Counted from the stretch's first letter, positions 33,545-45,789 are shown. The stretch: 60,000 bases of DNA from Cristatella mucedo (GCA_009760855.2 WPIO01000061.1:1133501-1193500), one strand, 5' to 3'. Notes: a model not told the origin generated them from the letters alone. Translations and numbers: made by a program.

Positions 33545-35340
33545 CCGCCTGTATCTCCATAAAGCTCTGTATGTCAACAGGGCGTTAAGCCAGAGAATTT
33601 TCTGTAGCCCACTCAAAGCTTAAGCGGCTTCCGGTACTTTGAGTAACAGATTTCATCTCGCGAAACGAAGAGAAAGTAAGAAGCATAGCCGAGTCTGGAG
33701 AACATTTGAGGAAGTGAGTAAGTAGACAAAGTATTAGCTCAGGACGGCTGGACAGGATAAGCCACAGTCGGCAGCATGAGAGTAGAAGTGGTCGCCGAAG
33801 ATTTTTGGAAGTGACTTCCACAGTCTAGGACCTTCAGAGCAAACGCTTCTGTCGCCAGCGGTCTGTAAGTGTAGGAATGGAACAGCATATTTATTGTCCA
33901 TACGGGAGCTGAGGGCACGAAGAGGTAGGAAGAAGTTCCCAATCTTATGCGCGGAGCAGAAACCTTTGAGAGCTACGGAAACAGTCTTCTTTGTATGCCT
34001 TTCAAACTTTCAGCAATTATCGAAGGGAGCAACTACATTCCGAGCACCTGGTGACGCCAATAGTATCACCTATTAAAAGAGCAAAAAGTCTCCTGGTCTA
34101 TCGGCACGAAGGGGGTGTCCTGTGAGTGTAAGCACAGTCGTATAGCAGTTAAGTTTGAGGAGTTAGCTAACATCCAGGACCAAATGCCTGCAAGGCTAGC
34201 AGTCTATCAGTTGCTCCAGCAAATTTCCAGCAGTTTAAACTTAAAGTACAGCTGCTCGGTATCGTCAGCATAGAAGTGATAGCCGACTCCACGAGTCCAA
34301 TTTACTTTTCTCCGAAGCTTAGTATACATAGAGAACCACAAAGGACCGAGGACGGACAGTTGGGGGACTCCACTAGTGACTAGTGCAGTAGATGGGACCA
34401 CTTGAAGCTGAGACAACCAGCTAAGCACCATGGTAGCCACCCCTCTAGTGCTTAAACCCACCCCACCCAACCCTATGTGGCTCCCGTGCTTTCAGGGTCA
34501 GAATGGCCAGCCAGAACTTTGGAGCGAATATTGTTATAGATCAAGCAGGGCCAGGGCTGTGACATTACGGTCATCATTGCAGCTTAGGATGTAATTGGTG
34601 ACGCGGGGGAGAGCAGTTTCAGCAGAGCGTTTTTGCTTGAATTCAGGTGGAATCTTTCTGCTAATTTCTTTTTGTCAATGTGGTATACGTGCTGCTTAGT
34701 GACAACTTTTTCGAGAAATCTTTGATAAAAAAGAAAGAAGGGAACTGGCGATACTTCATTAGATCTTCACTGAATCCAATCCAGGCTTGTTATGTGGTGC
34801 TGAAAAAACGATTACCAATTTAATTCGAACTACCCCACTATCCAGATAACAACTAAACACCTGATTGATTGCATAATTAAGTGTGTCTACCAGTAAATAA
34901 CAGAGAGGGGATGATAAATGATATTCAGAAGATGATATATTTGTATTAGACTTCTTTAAGATAGCCACTTCGTATATAGATCCTGAAAAGTTTCTTGAAA
35001 GGTCACAGAGTACGGCTCAAGACTCTATTTAGTCGGAGTTGACTTTCTTAAAGCAAGAGTATGTGCGATATTTTCAACCAAAAAGCCGGAAAAGTCACAT
35101 TTTAGCGGAACAGTTAGTATTCGAGAAATGAGACCTCCAAGATTTGGCAAGCAAAAGATTGACTCTAATAAATTTGCTGTGGGTCCGACAGGCAGGACTT
35201 CAGTTTTCGATGTTAAAAATGAAGCCCTGGTTTTTCTAACCTTTCGGAAGTAGATGGAACAAGTCTTTGAAGTTTGATAGATCTGAGTCATACCCATACG
35301 TCTCAAATCGTCATTCAAGTCTGGGCTTTACATGACGCAT
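33545..35340 (-). mobile_element. LINE-B copy with reverse transcriptase, degenerate
   Basis: The longest LINE-B in the window, on the minus strand. In order: a pre-RT linker (KTEVLPVGPTANLLES, about 35200), an RT start ending PGLDSVKI (about 34770), an RT palm SVLGPLWFSMYT (34350), HFYADDTEQLYF (34270) with the YADD catalytic motif intact, and the 3' end (33920-33545) with GDRSVCSEGPRLWKSL. Stops and frameshifts occur throughout. It is 5' truncated and lies in the last PTPRN intron. Confidence 0.8.
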
Positions 35341-35344
35341 TTTA

Positions 35345-36250
35345 TCTTTTCTGGTACATAGAAAAAGTCCCTACCGATCGGCAAAGAAGACGGGGTGTGG
35401 GGAAACATGCTCGTAGAGAGCACTCATAAGTTTCGATTTTACTGCATCAATGAGTATGGTAAAAATTAGGACTTTCGTCAGAGTCAGAGTCTATCTGAAC
35501 AATCGGGGCATAGCTACATGAAACTCAAACTGCGTCTGAGTCAAGCCGCTTATTCCCACAGAGACCCACTCCCGTTAGCCCCCCCCCCCCGCCCCGCCTG
35601 GTAGCTCCAAGGCTCTCGGGTTGAGGCTTCCAGACTGCCAGACTGCCAGTCTGCCACTCTTAAAGAGGAGTTTGATGGCCTTGCATCGGGCGTGTTTCCA
35701 GAGCAGGGCTAGCGCTACGTTTTGTTTTTAGATGAGCCTAGGAAAACTGCTAGTGATGGGAGCTATCGGCAAGCAAGTTTAGGGCCAGGGTAAGGTTACA
35801 AAAAGGTTCATTCATTGTTTAAAGAGGAGATAGCGATTTAAGAATTAATTTAAGTTTAAGAAGCTCTTTTTATTTTTTCCTTCTAAGAACGAAAGGGTCC
35901 TAGAAGGGTAGTTATTGTTTGGCAAGTCTAAGGAGGCCTGTACGGTGAAGCTGGTTCGGCGCGCTTTTCAAGCTCTTCAAATACTGAATCAGCTTATTTT
36001 TTTAGATGAGTGAATCTAGATAACCTTCAATTCTTCGGACCTCCGGCCTTCTAAAAATGAGGAACAACCTTATTGATGCTATTGAGCTCATTGTGCGGCG
36101 CCGCAGAATCAGTTTATTTCCTGACCCAGCGAAGTTATACAAGCAACCCCAAAATATTTTTGAGACGCCAAAAGGCTTTAGGGGACCCTGACTCCTGACT
36201 CTTAGTAGCTTCTTGCTCTATCTCCGCAGAGGACTACATCGAGAACCTCT
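35345..36250. other. PTPRN intron, unannotated
   Basis: A C-run at 35581-35590 and CAGACTGCCA repeats (35632-35655, three short copies). Otherwise nothing recognised. Confidence 0.4.
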
Positions 36251-36251
36251 A

Positions 36252-36430
36252 TGAGCCGTAATGGCACACTAGGTAAGGTGGTTGCTTTCATGACCTCGGT
36301 CCCGAGGTCGTGGGTTCGATTCCTGTGGTGGGCGATCCTTTATCGCCACTGCAAGCGGTGATGATAGCCGTAAAGGCTCTTATGTCGGTACACAAAAAGA
36401 GGCTGTTTAAGCAGCTAGGATTTAAAAAAA
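36252..36430 (+). mobile_element. SINE-B
   Basis: A near-consensus plus-strand copy: GAGCCGTAATGGCACACTAG head, B box GGGTTCGATTCC (36312-36323), CCACTGCAAGCGGTGATGATAGCC hairpin body and a CAGCTAGGATTTAAAA end. Confidence 0.9.
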
Positions 36431-36439
36431 AAATTTTTT

Positions 36440-36502
36440 TATGAGAACCATGACCTCTATGAGAACTATGACCTCTATGAGAACTATAACCTCGAGAACT
36501 AT
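36440..36502 (+). repeat. 18-bp tandem repeat
   Basis: GAGAACTATGACCTCTAT and variants occur three to four times, just after the A/T-rich end of the SINE-B. Confidence 0.85.
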
Positions 36503-36807
36503 GCTCAACCGAAAATTCACAAGGCATTCTGCGATTCAAATACATGCCAGTTATTGGCATGCCGATATCAGAGATTCGTTCTTTAATGGACCATCTTTTT
36601 ATTGAATCAATATAACATTAATCACTTTAAGGCAGCTCTCTAGGAAAAGAAACAGCGGAGACCAATGGGTTGTAGCTTTAGCACGTTGCCCAGGGATTTT
36701 AAAATTAAGCCATGTCATTCCTGCTGGCCAGCCTGAGATTGCTTCTGGATCAAATGAGCACTGTTTTTCAATTAACGGCCAAAGCACGTCGCTTAGTGCC
36801 TTAACTG

Positions 36808-38165
36808 CAGCTCATCGATCGCATCGATCACAAAGTTCTTCTAGAGCGCCTCTCATCTCGCCTGGGCATCACTGGCACTGCTCTGCAGTGGTTCAGGTCC
36901 TATCTCAGTGGGAGACTCCAGAGTATTGACGTAATTGGACAAAGATCATCTGAAGTACCTCTGAAATATAGAGTACCTCAGGGCTCAGTGCTAGGTCCGG
37001 TTCTGTTCACGGTTTATACTCTCCCTCTTGCTGATGTGATTGCCAAGCACAATCTAGGCTTTCACTTCTATGCGGATGAAACTCAGTCGTACCTTTGCTT
37101 TGATCCCTCCCAGCCTTCGAGCACCTCAAATTCTCTAAACTCACTTGCTGCATGCATTGATGACATCCGCACATGGATGGCAGCAAATTTTCTAAAACTT
37201 AACGATGATAAAACTAACTTACTAGTTATGGGCAAACCAAGTGTGATCCAGAGATTGGAAAGGCTGACTCTCAAAATTGGCTCTGCCAGCATATCTCCAG
37301 TTGAATCAGCTCGAAATCTAGGTCATATTCCGAAGCGACCTCTCGTTAGACGACCATATCAGCTCCACGGTCAAATCCGCCTATTTTCAGCTTCATAACA
37401 TTGCTAAAATTCGGGCTTGTTTAGATAAAGATACCACATCTAAGTTGGTCCATGCATTCGTGACATCCCGTCTCGACTTCTGCAACTGACTGCTTACTGG
37501 CCTACCAGCATGTGCGATCAGGCGATTGCTGCTGGTGCAAAACTCTGCAGCTAGGCTTGTCTGTCGTGAGCGTCGCAGTTGCCAAATTACTCCACTTCTC
37601 ACCGACCTGCACTGGCTACCAGTCAAGCAACGGGTTGACTTCAAGGTTTTGTCGCTCACTTTTAGGTCCCTTCATTCTATGGCTCCAGCCTATCTGTCAA
37701 ATATACTACCCCATCAGGCCAAGCATCGTACCACCCGCTTTTCGGAATCCAACAGTCTAGAAATACTTCGTACAAACCTTAAATCCTTTGGAGACCGTTC
37801 ATTTAGTTCGTATGCTCCCAAAGCCTGGATTTCCCTCCCGACCTGCGTCAGAACATCCCCTGACCTGACCACATTTAAAAGGAACCTAAAAACACACCTA
37901 TTTTGGACAGCATTTAGTTGGTCCCTGTGATTCGTCCTTGATGTGCTTATGCGTGCTGACACTGTGCATGCTGCCACTAACCACATTTGCATGCTGACCC
38001 TGTGCATGTCACCCCTAACCATATTATTCATTTCGTTTGTTTTTCAAGCATGATTTTACTTACCATTCAATTGTATTTCACTTTACAGCAAATGTAAAGC
38101 GCCTAGAGAGAGATTAAGTTCTCTGAGGACGCTTTATCAAGTGAATTATTATTATTATTATTATC
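36808..38165 (+). mobile_element. LINE-A, best copy with reverse transcriptase
   Basis: Plus strand, in order: IDHKVLLERLSSRLGITG (36820), LQWFRSYLSGR, VPQGSVLGPVLFTVYTLPL (36970-37030), HFYADETQSYLCF (37060-37100), LNDDKTNLLVMGKP (37195), a frameshift near 37315, then RLQLVQ-like, DLHWLPVKQRVDFKVLSLTF, LAPAYLSNILP and FKRNLKTHLF. It closes with a 3' UTR, stem-loop (38092-38135) and (TTA)n. The catalytic YADD is YADE here, a second reason it cannot be active. The family is CR1/L2-type by the HFYADDTQ box and C-terminal domain. Confidence 0.92.
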
Positions 38166-38419
38166 GATTGAAAACCGATTTATTTTGAAAATTTATTGAG
38201 GATACCGTGAGCACTGGACGTTTTTCCGATTTATTACTATCTCCGTGGCACGGCTACAGCGAGGAAACTGCGTCATAAACCGTCAAACCCACCTAGTTAG
38301 ACACTCATGGGTGTGCCAAGCTCGAACGATTGGAGGCCGACCGGTCTGAGCCACAAACTTTTTTTTTCGTAGCTACTGCAATTTTTCATTATCAATCATA
38401 TTCTAGCTGGTCATCCTGT

Positions 38420-38810
38420 ATTACATTATGTATGGACGATACATTAGCTGCTCCATTCCTCCGTTTAATGGCAGTTGGCGACAAAAGCTTTTGCTCTTCA
38501 GGTCCTAGACTGTGAAACTTACTTCCACGACTCTTTCGCACCGACAAGTACTCTCCTTCTGCCGACTATGGCTCATCCTTTCCAGCCATCCTGAGCTGCT
38601 ACTTTCATGTTACTCACTACCTCAACTGTTCTCCTGACTTTGCGATGTTTCTCACTTTCTCTTTGTTGGGTCACACGAAGTCTGTTGAGTATCGAAAGTA
38701 TAAGCCACTTGGGCTGTGAGTGCGCTATAAAAACAAAAACTCTCCTTCGTACTACCCACATAGTCTTTGTGGAGTTACAGATGGAGATAGATGCATACAT
38801 ACGTATCGCC
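38420..38810 (+). mobile_element. LINE-B 3' fragment
   Basis: TGTATGGACGATACATTAGC, the ACAAAAGCTTTTGCTCTTC.GGTCC segment, GGCTGTGAGTGCGCTATAAA and a GAGATAGATGCATACATACG tail. It lies only 60 bp from PTPRN exon 38876-38940. Confidence 0.85.
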
Positions 38811-38875
38811 TGGCAGAGTGAACCTTCCTAAGTGAGTTAGTAACGACGACACTTCGATCGCTCCGATGGACTCAC

Positions 38876-38940
38876 CTTTGCAGAGACGGTTAATGACCAT
38901 GTCCAGGAGTATAAACGCCCCCGACCTGCCGGCTCCGTCG
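38876..38940 (-). CDS. PTPRN: PTPRN/IA-2 exon: P-loop, catalytic signature 3' half
   Basis: A 65-bp minus-strand exon with acceptor CTTCTCTTTGGCAG (before 38940) and donor GCAAAG|GTGAGTCC (after 38876). With the AG from the previous exon it gives S-DGAGRSGAFILLDMVINRL-CK. DGAGRSG is the IA-2 form of the PTP signature: Asp where active PTPs have Ala/Gly after CS, a change known to block catalysis in this family. It starts in phase 2 and ends in phase 1. The preceding intron is only 117 bp. Confidence 0.95.
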
Positions 38941-39057
38941 CTGCCAAAGAGAAGTTTCGCATTCGTTTCGCGGATCTTAATCGGACGTCAATTCTCTGAC
39001 GAAAGACGGCGGCGCAGCTGAGGCGCCGCTCAGGCGCCGCAGAAAAGAGCCACTCAC

Positions 39058-39111
39058 CTGCAGACGACTACAATTGGGCAGGACCGGCCTCTGTACGACT
39101 TATTCATCTTC
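39058..39111 (-). CDS. PTPRN: PTPRN/IA-2 exon: approach to the catalytic Cys
   Basis: A 54-bp minus-strand exon with acceptor GTTGCCTCTTTTAG (before 39111) and donor GTCTGCAG|GTGAGTGG (after 39058). It encodes KMNKSYRGRSCPIVVVC plus the first two bases of Ser. Family members read SCPI.VHCS here. In this gene the invariant His before the catalytic Cys is Val (GTC). With the Asp in the next exon, this removes two features of an active PTP site while keeping Cys and Arg. Phases 2-2 fit both neighbours exactly. Confidence 0.93.
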
Positions 39112-40300
39112 CTAAAAGAGGCAACGCCGACAAAATTTAACGGTTTTGTCAGTTAGAGGTCGTTCCCATCACTGTGCGCGATAGCCCAGCTTGCCGAAGC
39201 CGGCACGCGAATGAGCCAGTGCTTCTAGCATCGAAGGTACAGCAGTCTGGCAAAATTTCTGCTGTGGGTAGCATGCGGTCCTACGTTTGGAAGCAGCCAG
39301 GGTGTGTCGGATTCATGGGCCTCTAAGCCGGCTCCTATAAGAATGGTGGCTAAGTCTGGACAGACGGTGTAATGTCGAATAAGATTTACCAGCAAAACGT
39401 GTCTGAGCAACGTCTGATCAAAAAGCCTGCTGCGAGTTTGAGCTTAGTTCGAGCTCAAACTCATTCTGAGTTAATAACTCGTAGTTACAGCAGATCTTAG
39501 AAAGGCCGTACATTATTTTGATATTTTGGCATATCGTTGGCACTTACTGAATTTCGCAGGAAAATAAACTATACCAGTTGCTCAGCAAGCACCTCAAACA
39601 TTTTTTGACCGTATGCATTGCTTGATTTGTTTGAATACCGTCGCCACTTCTTTAATTAGTTTCACAAGAGTGCTGACTCGTAGCCACCTTTTGGACATTA
39701 AGCACTACTAACGTTTTCTATCACTCGTAGTTTTTTCCGAAAATCGAAGTTCTCATGAGCTCGCTACTTGTGCCTTACATCCTGCAGGCATACTTCCCCC
39801 AGGCCCGGCCTCTTCTATTAGATGCTTGCTCTTCCGCACCAGATTGGGCTGTGACTAAAGCTTCGCCAGCTCTTCGTGACCTTACTTAACACCGCCTGCT
39901 TGCTATCGTTTTGCTATTGCCGTTTTAATGCATTCTATGGTTGCTGCAGCATCTGCTAAAGGGTTCCTAAATTGGAAATCACCCGCAGCTCGCTCTCAAT
40001 CACTACTTCGAATCAATTTAACTTGGTAGTACACCTATTGTAACCCGGCAACCGCTCTTAAATCTGACATAAGGAAATCACGTTTAATGTGCAAAAAACC
40101 CCAAGGAATACGGAATATGACTCTCGATTACGCCTTTGGCCTGTTGGCTTTGACCTAGACTTGCCTGAAATCGACCAACTGCTCCGCTTTAACCGAAGAC
40201 TCCTCAACAGGCTTCTCTTTTTTCATACCGCGTGATCGATTAAACCTGGTGGATTGGTTGTCCTAATCGCTTGTTCCTTCCTAAATTCTAACCCTTCTGC
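39112..40300. other. PTPRN intron, unannotated part
   Basis: Right next to the exon pair. No other exon recognised. The later part (39900-40300) may be old 5' LINE sequence. Confidence 0.4.
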
Positions 40301-41760
40301 AGTCTCCTCAAAGTATTATTTCTTTCTAACCTTTTATTTATTTTTTATTTCTCCAGCTGTCAATGCTGGCAGTAATCTATCACCCCAGGTACCAAGCCTT
40401 TCTTTAACTCAGATTTTTCTGGTCTAATTTTGATTCTAAGTGCAAGAAATTATCCCTTCTATGCACTTGGTGATGTTTAAAATTCATTTCAGTAAATACA
40501 CTGACCCAGTAAACACAGAATTTCTTACACTTACTGATACTTTTCTATTGTTGCTCATGTGCATGGTGCGGCTCGCAACAAAGGTCACGAACTCAATCAA
40601 ATACTCTTCCACGGTTGTATGCAGTCTTCTCCGATCGTTACTAAATTTGGCACATCTCACCGCAAGCGGAACTCATTCAATTTGCAGTTTGCATCCCATC
40701 AGGTATCCAGAATAATCTGTGAATCTCAAGAGCGACCTTCACATTGATGCTTCCCATACGAAACTATTTTCCTCGCCTCTTCTACTCGATCTACTTTCCT
40801 ACTTGACCTCACTTATGGAATGTGCTACACGACACTGCACTAGCCAATTCCCTCGACGAATCTTTTCCTCTTACTAAGCAGAGTGTACGCCCTCGTCCAG
40901 ATGGCCAATGGTTATTTGCAGATATTAATCTAGCTAGGGCTACTAAGTGTAAGCTCGAGAAGGAACAAGAAAGAAGAGGATTGACTGTACATCGACTGGA
41001 GTACGATGAATGCTACAAATCATGCCAATCAATTCTAGCTAAGTTAAGTTCAACTTCTGTGTAAACAAAATTGAATTACAGATGCACAATAAAAATATGC
41101 TGATGTTGACCATCAATCACCTCCTTAGCCGATCCTAGGTCGGTACCTTATCTACTAATCCTTGTGGAGATCTAGCAGGCACTTTTTCTAGCATTGCTGT
41201 CAGCACGATCCACAAAATCGACGAGTCCTTCGGCAAGGTAACATCGTCCTCGCTGGAATCCTCTACCTCAGTACCATCCCCACTGGACTCATCTCCTTCA
41301 GCTCCTTGCAGACCCTAATATCGACAAAGGTTGAAGCCAGCCATTGTTAGCATCATTACGACCTCATTGAAGTTAATCTTCAAATTCAAGAAGACTTGTA
41401 GCCCTTTAGACCCTATAGCCACAGTTCTTCTTTTGAGATTATCGATTTGCTGCTGTCCGAAAAAAATAAAATATTAAATATGCCCTTAACCTCAGGACTT
41501 GCCCGTACATCTTTCAAAAAGGCTCTTGCTAGACTCTCCTCATTAAGGAAGCAACACTTGACCCAGAGTACTTAAGCAACTTACTCTCAGTCTCTCTATT
41601 GCAATTTAAATCAGACAGGGAACAGATTAGTGTCAGGCTAAATAAACATGATATTACTCAACATTCAATTGCATTTCCCTTTGCAGCAAATGTAAAGCGC
41701 CTAGAATGAGATTGAGTTCTCTGAGGGCGCTTTATCAAGTGCATTATTATTATTATTACA
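40300..41760 (+). mobile_element. LINE-A copy with internal deletion
   Basis: This keeps the 5' half that other copies lack. The endonuclease domain end is at 40440-40720 (FSKYTDPVNTEFLTLTDTF, then GHELNQILFHGC in another frame). The pre-RT linker is at 40900-41070 (LEKEQERRGLTVHRLEYDEC, SCQSILAKLS). The RT start SPLDPIATVLLLR is near 41415. Most of the RT is missing: the sequence jumps at about 41640 to the 3' UTR (GATATTACTCAACATTCAAT), the stem-loop and a (TTA)n tail ending about 41758. Confidence 0.8.
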
Positions 41761-41864
41761 TTTTATCAAAGCTTGAAACCTAGTAGGTAGGTTCCAGTCT
41801 GGTATTATATATAATCATTCAACGTCTCGTGTATGTATGTGTGCACTACCTTCTCAGGATTGCA

Positions 41865-43125
41865 TACTTAGGTATGGGTTCTTGGCTGGTTTTTGCTTGA
41901 TCTTTCGGCAGCTCTTGATATTATTGATCACCAGGGGTGCTGCTTGAGCACCTCTCATCTGGCCTGGAGATCATTGGCACTGCACTGCACTGGCTTATGT
42001 TATGTCTCAGTGGGAGATTTCGGAAAGTTTATGTCAGCGGACAATAGTCATCCCTGGAGCCTCTAAAGAATGGGCGGGCTATGGATCCGTGCTTGGTCAA
42101 CTTAATTTCACAACTCCCCCTCTTACCAAAGTATTCGCCCAGCACGATCCAGGCTTTCATTTTTATGGACACAGCAGTACATGTGGTTTGATCCCTTCCT
42201 GCCAGCGAGCACGAGACACTGTTAACTCGCTGGCTGCATGTAATTCTGACATTCGCACTTAAGTGACAACATATACATCACAGCATATCACAAATTGAAT
42301 GGCGATAAAATCGGCTTCTTAGTTATAGGCAAACCTATTAATACACATAATAAGAAAATATAACCTTCAAAACGGACTTGGCCAGTATAGCTCCTTTGAC
42401 ATCTTCACGAAATATGAGTGCCCTATTCCACAAAGAACTTCAACTAGATGACCACATAGGCTTCGAACTGGTCCGCTAATGCCGGCTAGGCAATCTTCCA
42501 AAATAAATTCGGGCCTGCTCAGACAGGGATAGCACATACTAGCTGGTACAGGCCTTTTTGACATATCGTCTCGACTTCTCTAACTCGCTAGTCTTCCGGT
42601 CTGTACAATAAGGCGCTTATATATGCACCTAGTCCTGTTTGTCGTGGACGTAACAATTGACACATTACACCACTTCTAATTAATCTGTACTGGATACCCG
42701 TCAAGAACCGTATCGACTTCACGGTTTTGTCACTTACGTTTAGATCTCTCCACTCTCTTGCTCCAGCCGACCTTTACAGACTATTTCTCAATAGACATCT
42801 TAGTATCTGCTTTTCTAACTCACTTTGTTTGGCTGCACCTCTTCACAACCTCAAGTTCTTCGAGGGTGGTGCCTTTAGTTCGTATGATCCCGGTGTCTAA
42901 AAGTCACTCTCGACAGATTTCGCTACGTCCCTTGACTTGATAGTATTTTAAAAGGAGCTAAATACCAATATGTTCCTCACAGCCTTTGCTGCGTTCTTTT
43001 GACGTGTCCTTAATATGCTTGTGTGCACTAACACTGTGCATTTTAATACCAACAAATTGACATTCTGTATGTACAGTATACGTAAAATGCTCAGAAATGG
43101 ACTTGGATTTCAAAAGGATTCCAAT
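41865..43125 (+). mobile_element. LINE-A-related degenerate copy
   Basis: GTALHWLMLCLSGRF (about 41975), an RT palm remnant FHFYG (about 42160) and SLAACNSDIRT (about 42230), then decayed C-terminal and 3' UTR sequence to about 43110. Much more diverged than the neighbouring copy. Confidence 0.75.
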
Positions 43126-44290
43126 GTCTTAATGTTGATACTATTCTAATTAGCCGTTTGGTTTTACCACTAGCATCGGTCGAGAGTACTAGTAAACATG
43201 ACTGGACGATGGAAAAACTAAAACTGCAGCAGTTATCACCTGGGCCTGCTTGCGCCGTCGGCTGGGCGAATTTAATCCTTCTGTTCTCAATGCTCGAACC
43301 TACGGTCGAAAGCGCGGCTAGCTGGCTTGCTAAGAGCCTGCTATGAGATCACCTCATATTTATAAAGACTCGGATGTGCTGCACGTTTGCCATTGACAGG
43401 AATATCACAAATGTAGAGGTGCTAGACAGCGAATCAGTGAATAACGTTGCTGCTCCTTCCTTGCTGGAGTCACGAAACCGAAAACCTTACAAAAAATGAT
43501 TGCCTACCGATCGGAGCAGCATCCGACCTAAGTCTCTTTTTAAGCAAATACTTTAGGCAGATTCCTCCTCTATTTTAAATGTTACGTGAATTGCCTAAAG
43601 CAAAAGAGTTTTCGCCCGAACGTTTTCCATTAGGCCTCGGGTTTACAGTTGACCGGAAACTCCGGCGAATAGCCCAGCTCTCATTTTCAGTGGCGATGAA
43701 AGTAATTCCAATAATATTAGACCGAAATTGCTGACAGCCAGAATGCAGTAAGGGTCTTGCGATCCTACATCGAGTTAAAGCTATCGTCGGATAGCCGATT
43801 GACCAGTGAGCAAACATGTGACGTCACTTGGTCACCGAGTCCTAGCCACATTCCGGTGCTACATTCCGATGCCACATTCCGAAATGACAGCCGGAGCGGA
43901 CTTTCCAGATGGACTACTGATCAAAAGACCAGCACGGGACCGCAGAAACGGTAGCAAAAGATGTAGGCATGGCAATGCAGTTTCGTTCATTACTTAGCGC
44001 GATATTCTGCAAGTGACCCAGGTGAGCCTCTTCAAAAGTTAGGACCCGCTTGCCTTACCTGCTTAAGGGTCCCAATCTAGTTGCCCTTTGCCCATATCCT
44101 CCCGCAAGCGTAACATAAAGGCTACCAGTGCGGCCTAAGCTATCGTCGACTGTCGATCACAAGAGCAAACACTGACCTGCCAGCAGGATACGAACTAGGG
44201 GCCGCAGGCACAGATCGGTTCGAGATGGTTCGCCGCATTAGACGAGCCCGTGGCTGCCTCGTCGTCCAGCTCGTCCGGCATGCGATGGCA
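43126..44290. other. PTPRN intron, unannotated
   Basis: No exon or clear repeat. A small repeat ATTCCG.TGC(T/C)ACATTCCG lies at about 43850-43880. Confidence 0.4.
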
Positions 44291-44294
44291 TGCG

Positions 44295-44700
44295 AAGCGT
44301 AGTATGTATGTATGTATGTATCTCCGTCTGTAACTCCACAAAGTCATAAAGACCAAGTGGGTGTTACGCAGGAGAGTTTTGTATAGCTCACTCACAGCCT
44401 AAGCGGCTTTCGGTACGCATACGGTAGCCAACAGACTTCGTCTCACGCAACAAAGAGAAAGTGGGAAGCATAGCAGAGTCAGGAGAGCAGTTGAGGTAGT
44501 GAGTAGCATAGAAGTAGCAGCTCAGGACTGCTGAAAAAGATGTGCCATAGTCGGCAGTAGGAGAGTAGTTGTCATTGCGTAAGAATTGTGGAAGCGAGTT
44601 CCACAGTCTAGGACCTGCAGAGCTAAAGCTTCTGTCGTCAACTGTCTTTAAGCGGAGGAATGGGACATAGTATGCAATATATATAACATGCAAAATTTGG
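44295..44700 (-). mobile_element. LINE-B 3' fragment
   Basis: Minus strand with a (GTAT)n tail at 44301-44319, GTAACTCCACAAAGTCATAAAG, and the ORF end with DDRSFSSAGPRLWNSL and LPQFLRNDNYSPTADYGTSF (44640-44530). Well preserved over this part. Confidence 0.9.
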
Positions 44701-45410
44701 CCTCGGAGAGGCTCGGATGCCTCCAGCAGCACTCAAACCAGCACTGCCCTCTAGCTGACGGAACTTTCTGGACCTCGTAGAGTGAGCTTGGCTGCCTCTT
44801 CAGGTCACTTTTGCGACTATGCAATTGCATAATTCACAGAATTGCCCGCCACAAAAGTCCCCTGACGAGGCGAGTTTACCGACGACCTACGCCAACCCGT
44901 CCACCTACTGCATGCGCCTGCCTGCGCCCTCTAGTATCGTCGGGAGCGGGAAATGTAGGCCGTACATTCAAGTACACAAACCCATATAAATACACTAAAC
45001 GCTTCTTTTATGCAAGGGAAAGTCCCCAAGAATGATGCCTTAGCCACTCACGCCCTCTTGCCGATAGATAATCTACAGTCGCAAAGAAATAAGGCTCTGA
45101 ACATTCCACGGGGTTTTCGTCCAAATTAAAGGGGCTCGCTTGTCACGGCGTTCGGCATGTCGCCGGTTAGAGTGGTACATCGGGCAATATTTTACTTATT
45201 ATTAGCAAGCCGCTAAGGCACTACTGCCAATATTTAAACGATGCCATAAAATCAGCTGATTTTTATTTAACCTTTCAATTTTTAATGACCAGATAGCTGC
45301 AAAATGCTGCTGGGAGGCAATATTTAGCTGGTTTTCTTGCTCAGTGTGCCGGTCCTATGTTGACTGCTATGAAATCGCCTTCAAGCAGAAGCACACGCCT
45401 ATATTTTTTA
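44701..45410. other. PTPRN intron, unannotated
   Basis: Nothing recognised. Confidence 0.35.
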
Positions 45411-45419
45411 CAATGTGAT

Positions 45420-45780
45420 AATCATAAAGTTGTTGCACTTGATAAAGGGCCCTAAGATAACTCAATCTCTTTACAAGCGCTTTACATTTGCTGCAAAGGG
45501 AAACACGATTGAATGGTGAATGATGTCATGCTTGATAAACAACATGAATAATATCGTTACGGGTGACATGCACAGGGTTAGCATGCAAGTGTGGTTAGTG
45601 GCAGCATGCACAGTGTCAGCACACATAAGCACATGACGGACGAATCATAGGGACCCACTAAATGCTGTCCTGAATAGGTGCGTTTGTAAGCTCTTTGTAA
45701 ATGTGGTCAAGTCAGGGGATGTTGTGACTCAAGTCGGGAGTGAGTTCCAGGCTTTGGGAGCATACGACGTGAAACTGAAT
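45420..45780 (-). mobile_element. LINE-A 3' fragment
   Basis: Minus-strand stem-loop (45440-45490), 3' UTR (GTGACATGCACAGGGTTAGC) and the ORF end up to about 45770. Confidence 0.9.
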
Positions 45781-45789
45781 GATCGAAGT

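Noticed and set aside
36252-36430. tRNA gene candidates from B-box-like sequences (also at 27.5, 30.3, 52.3, 54.1 and 59.8 kb)
   Set aside because: They are heads of tRNA-derived SINEs. They recur with the same downstream body, and I could not see a full acceptor-stem cloverleaf ending at the right length.
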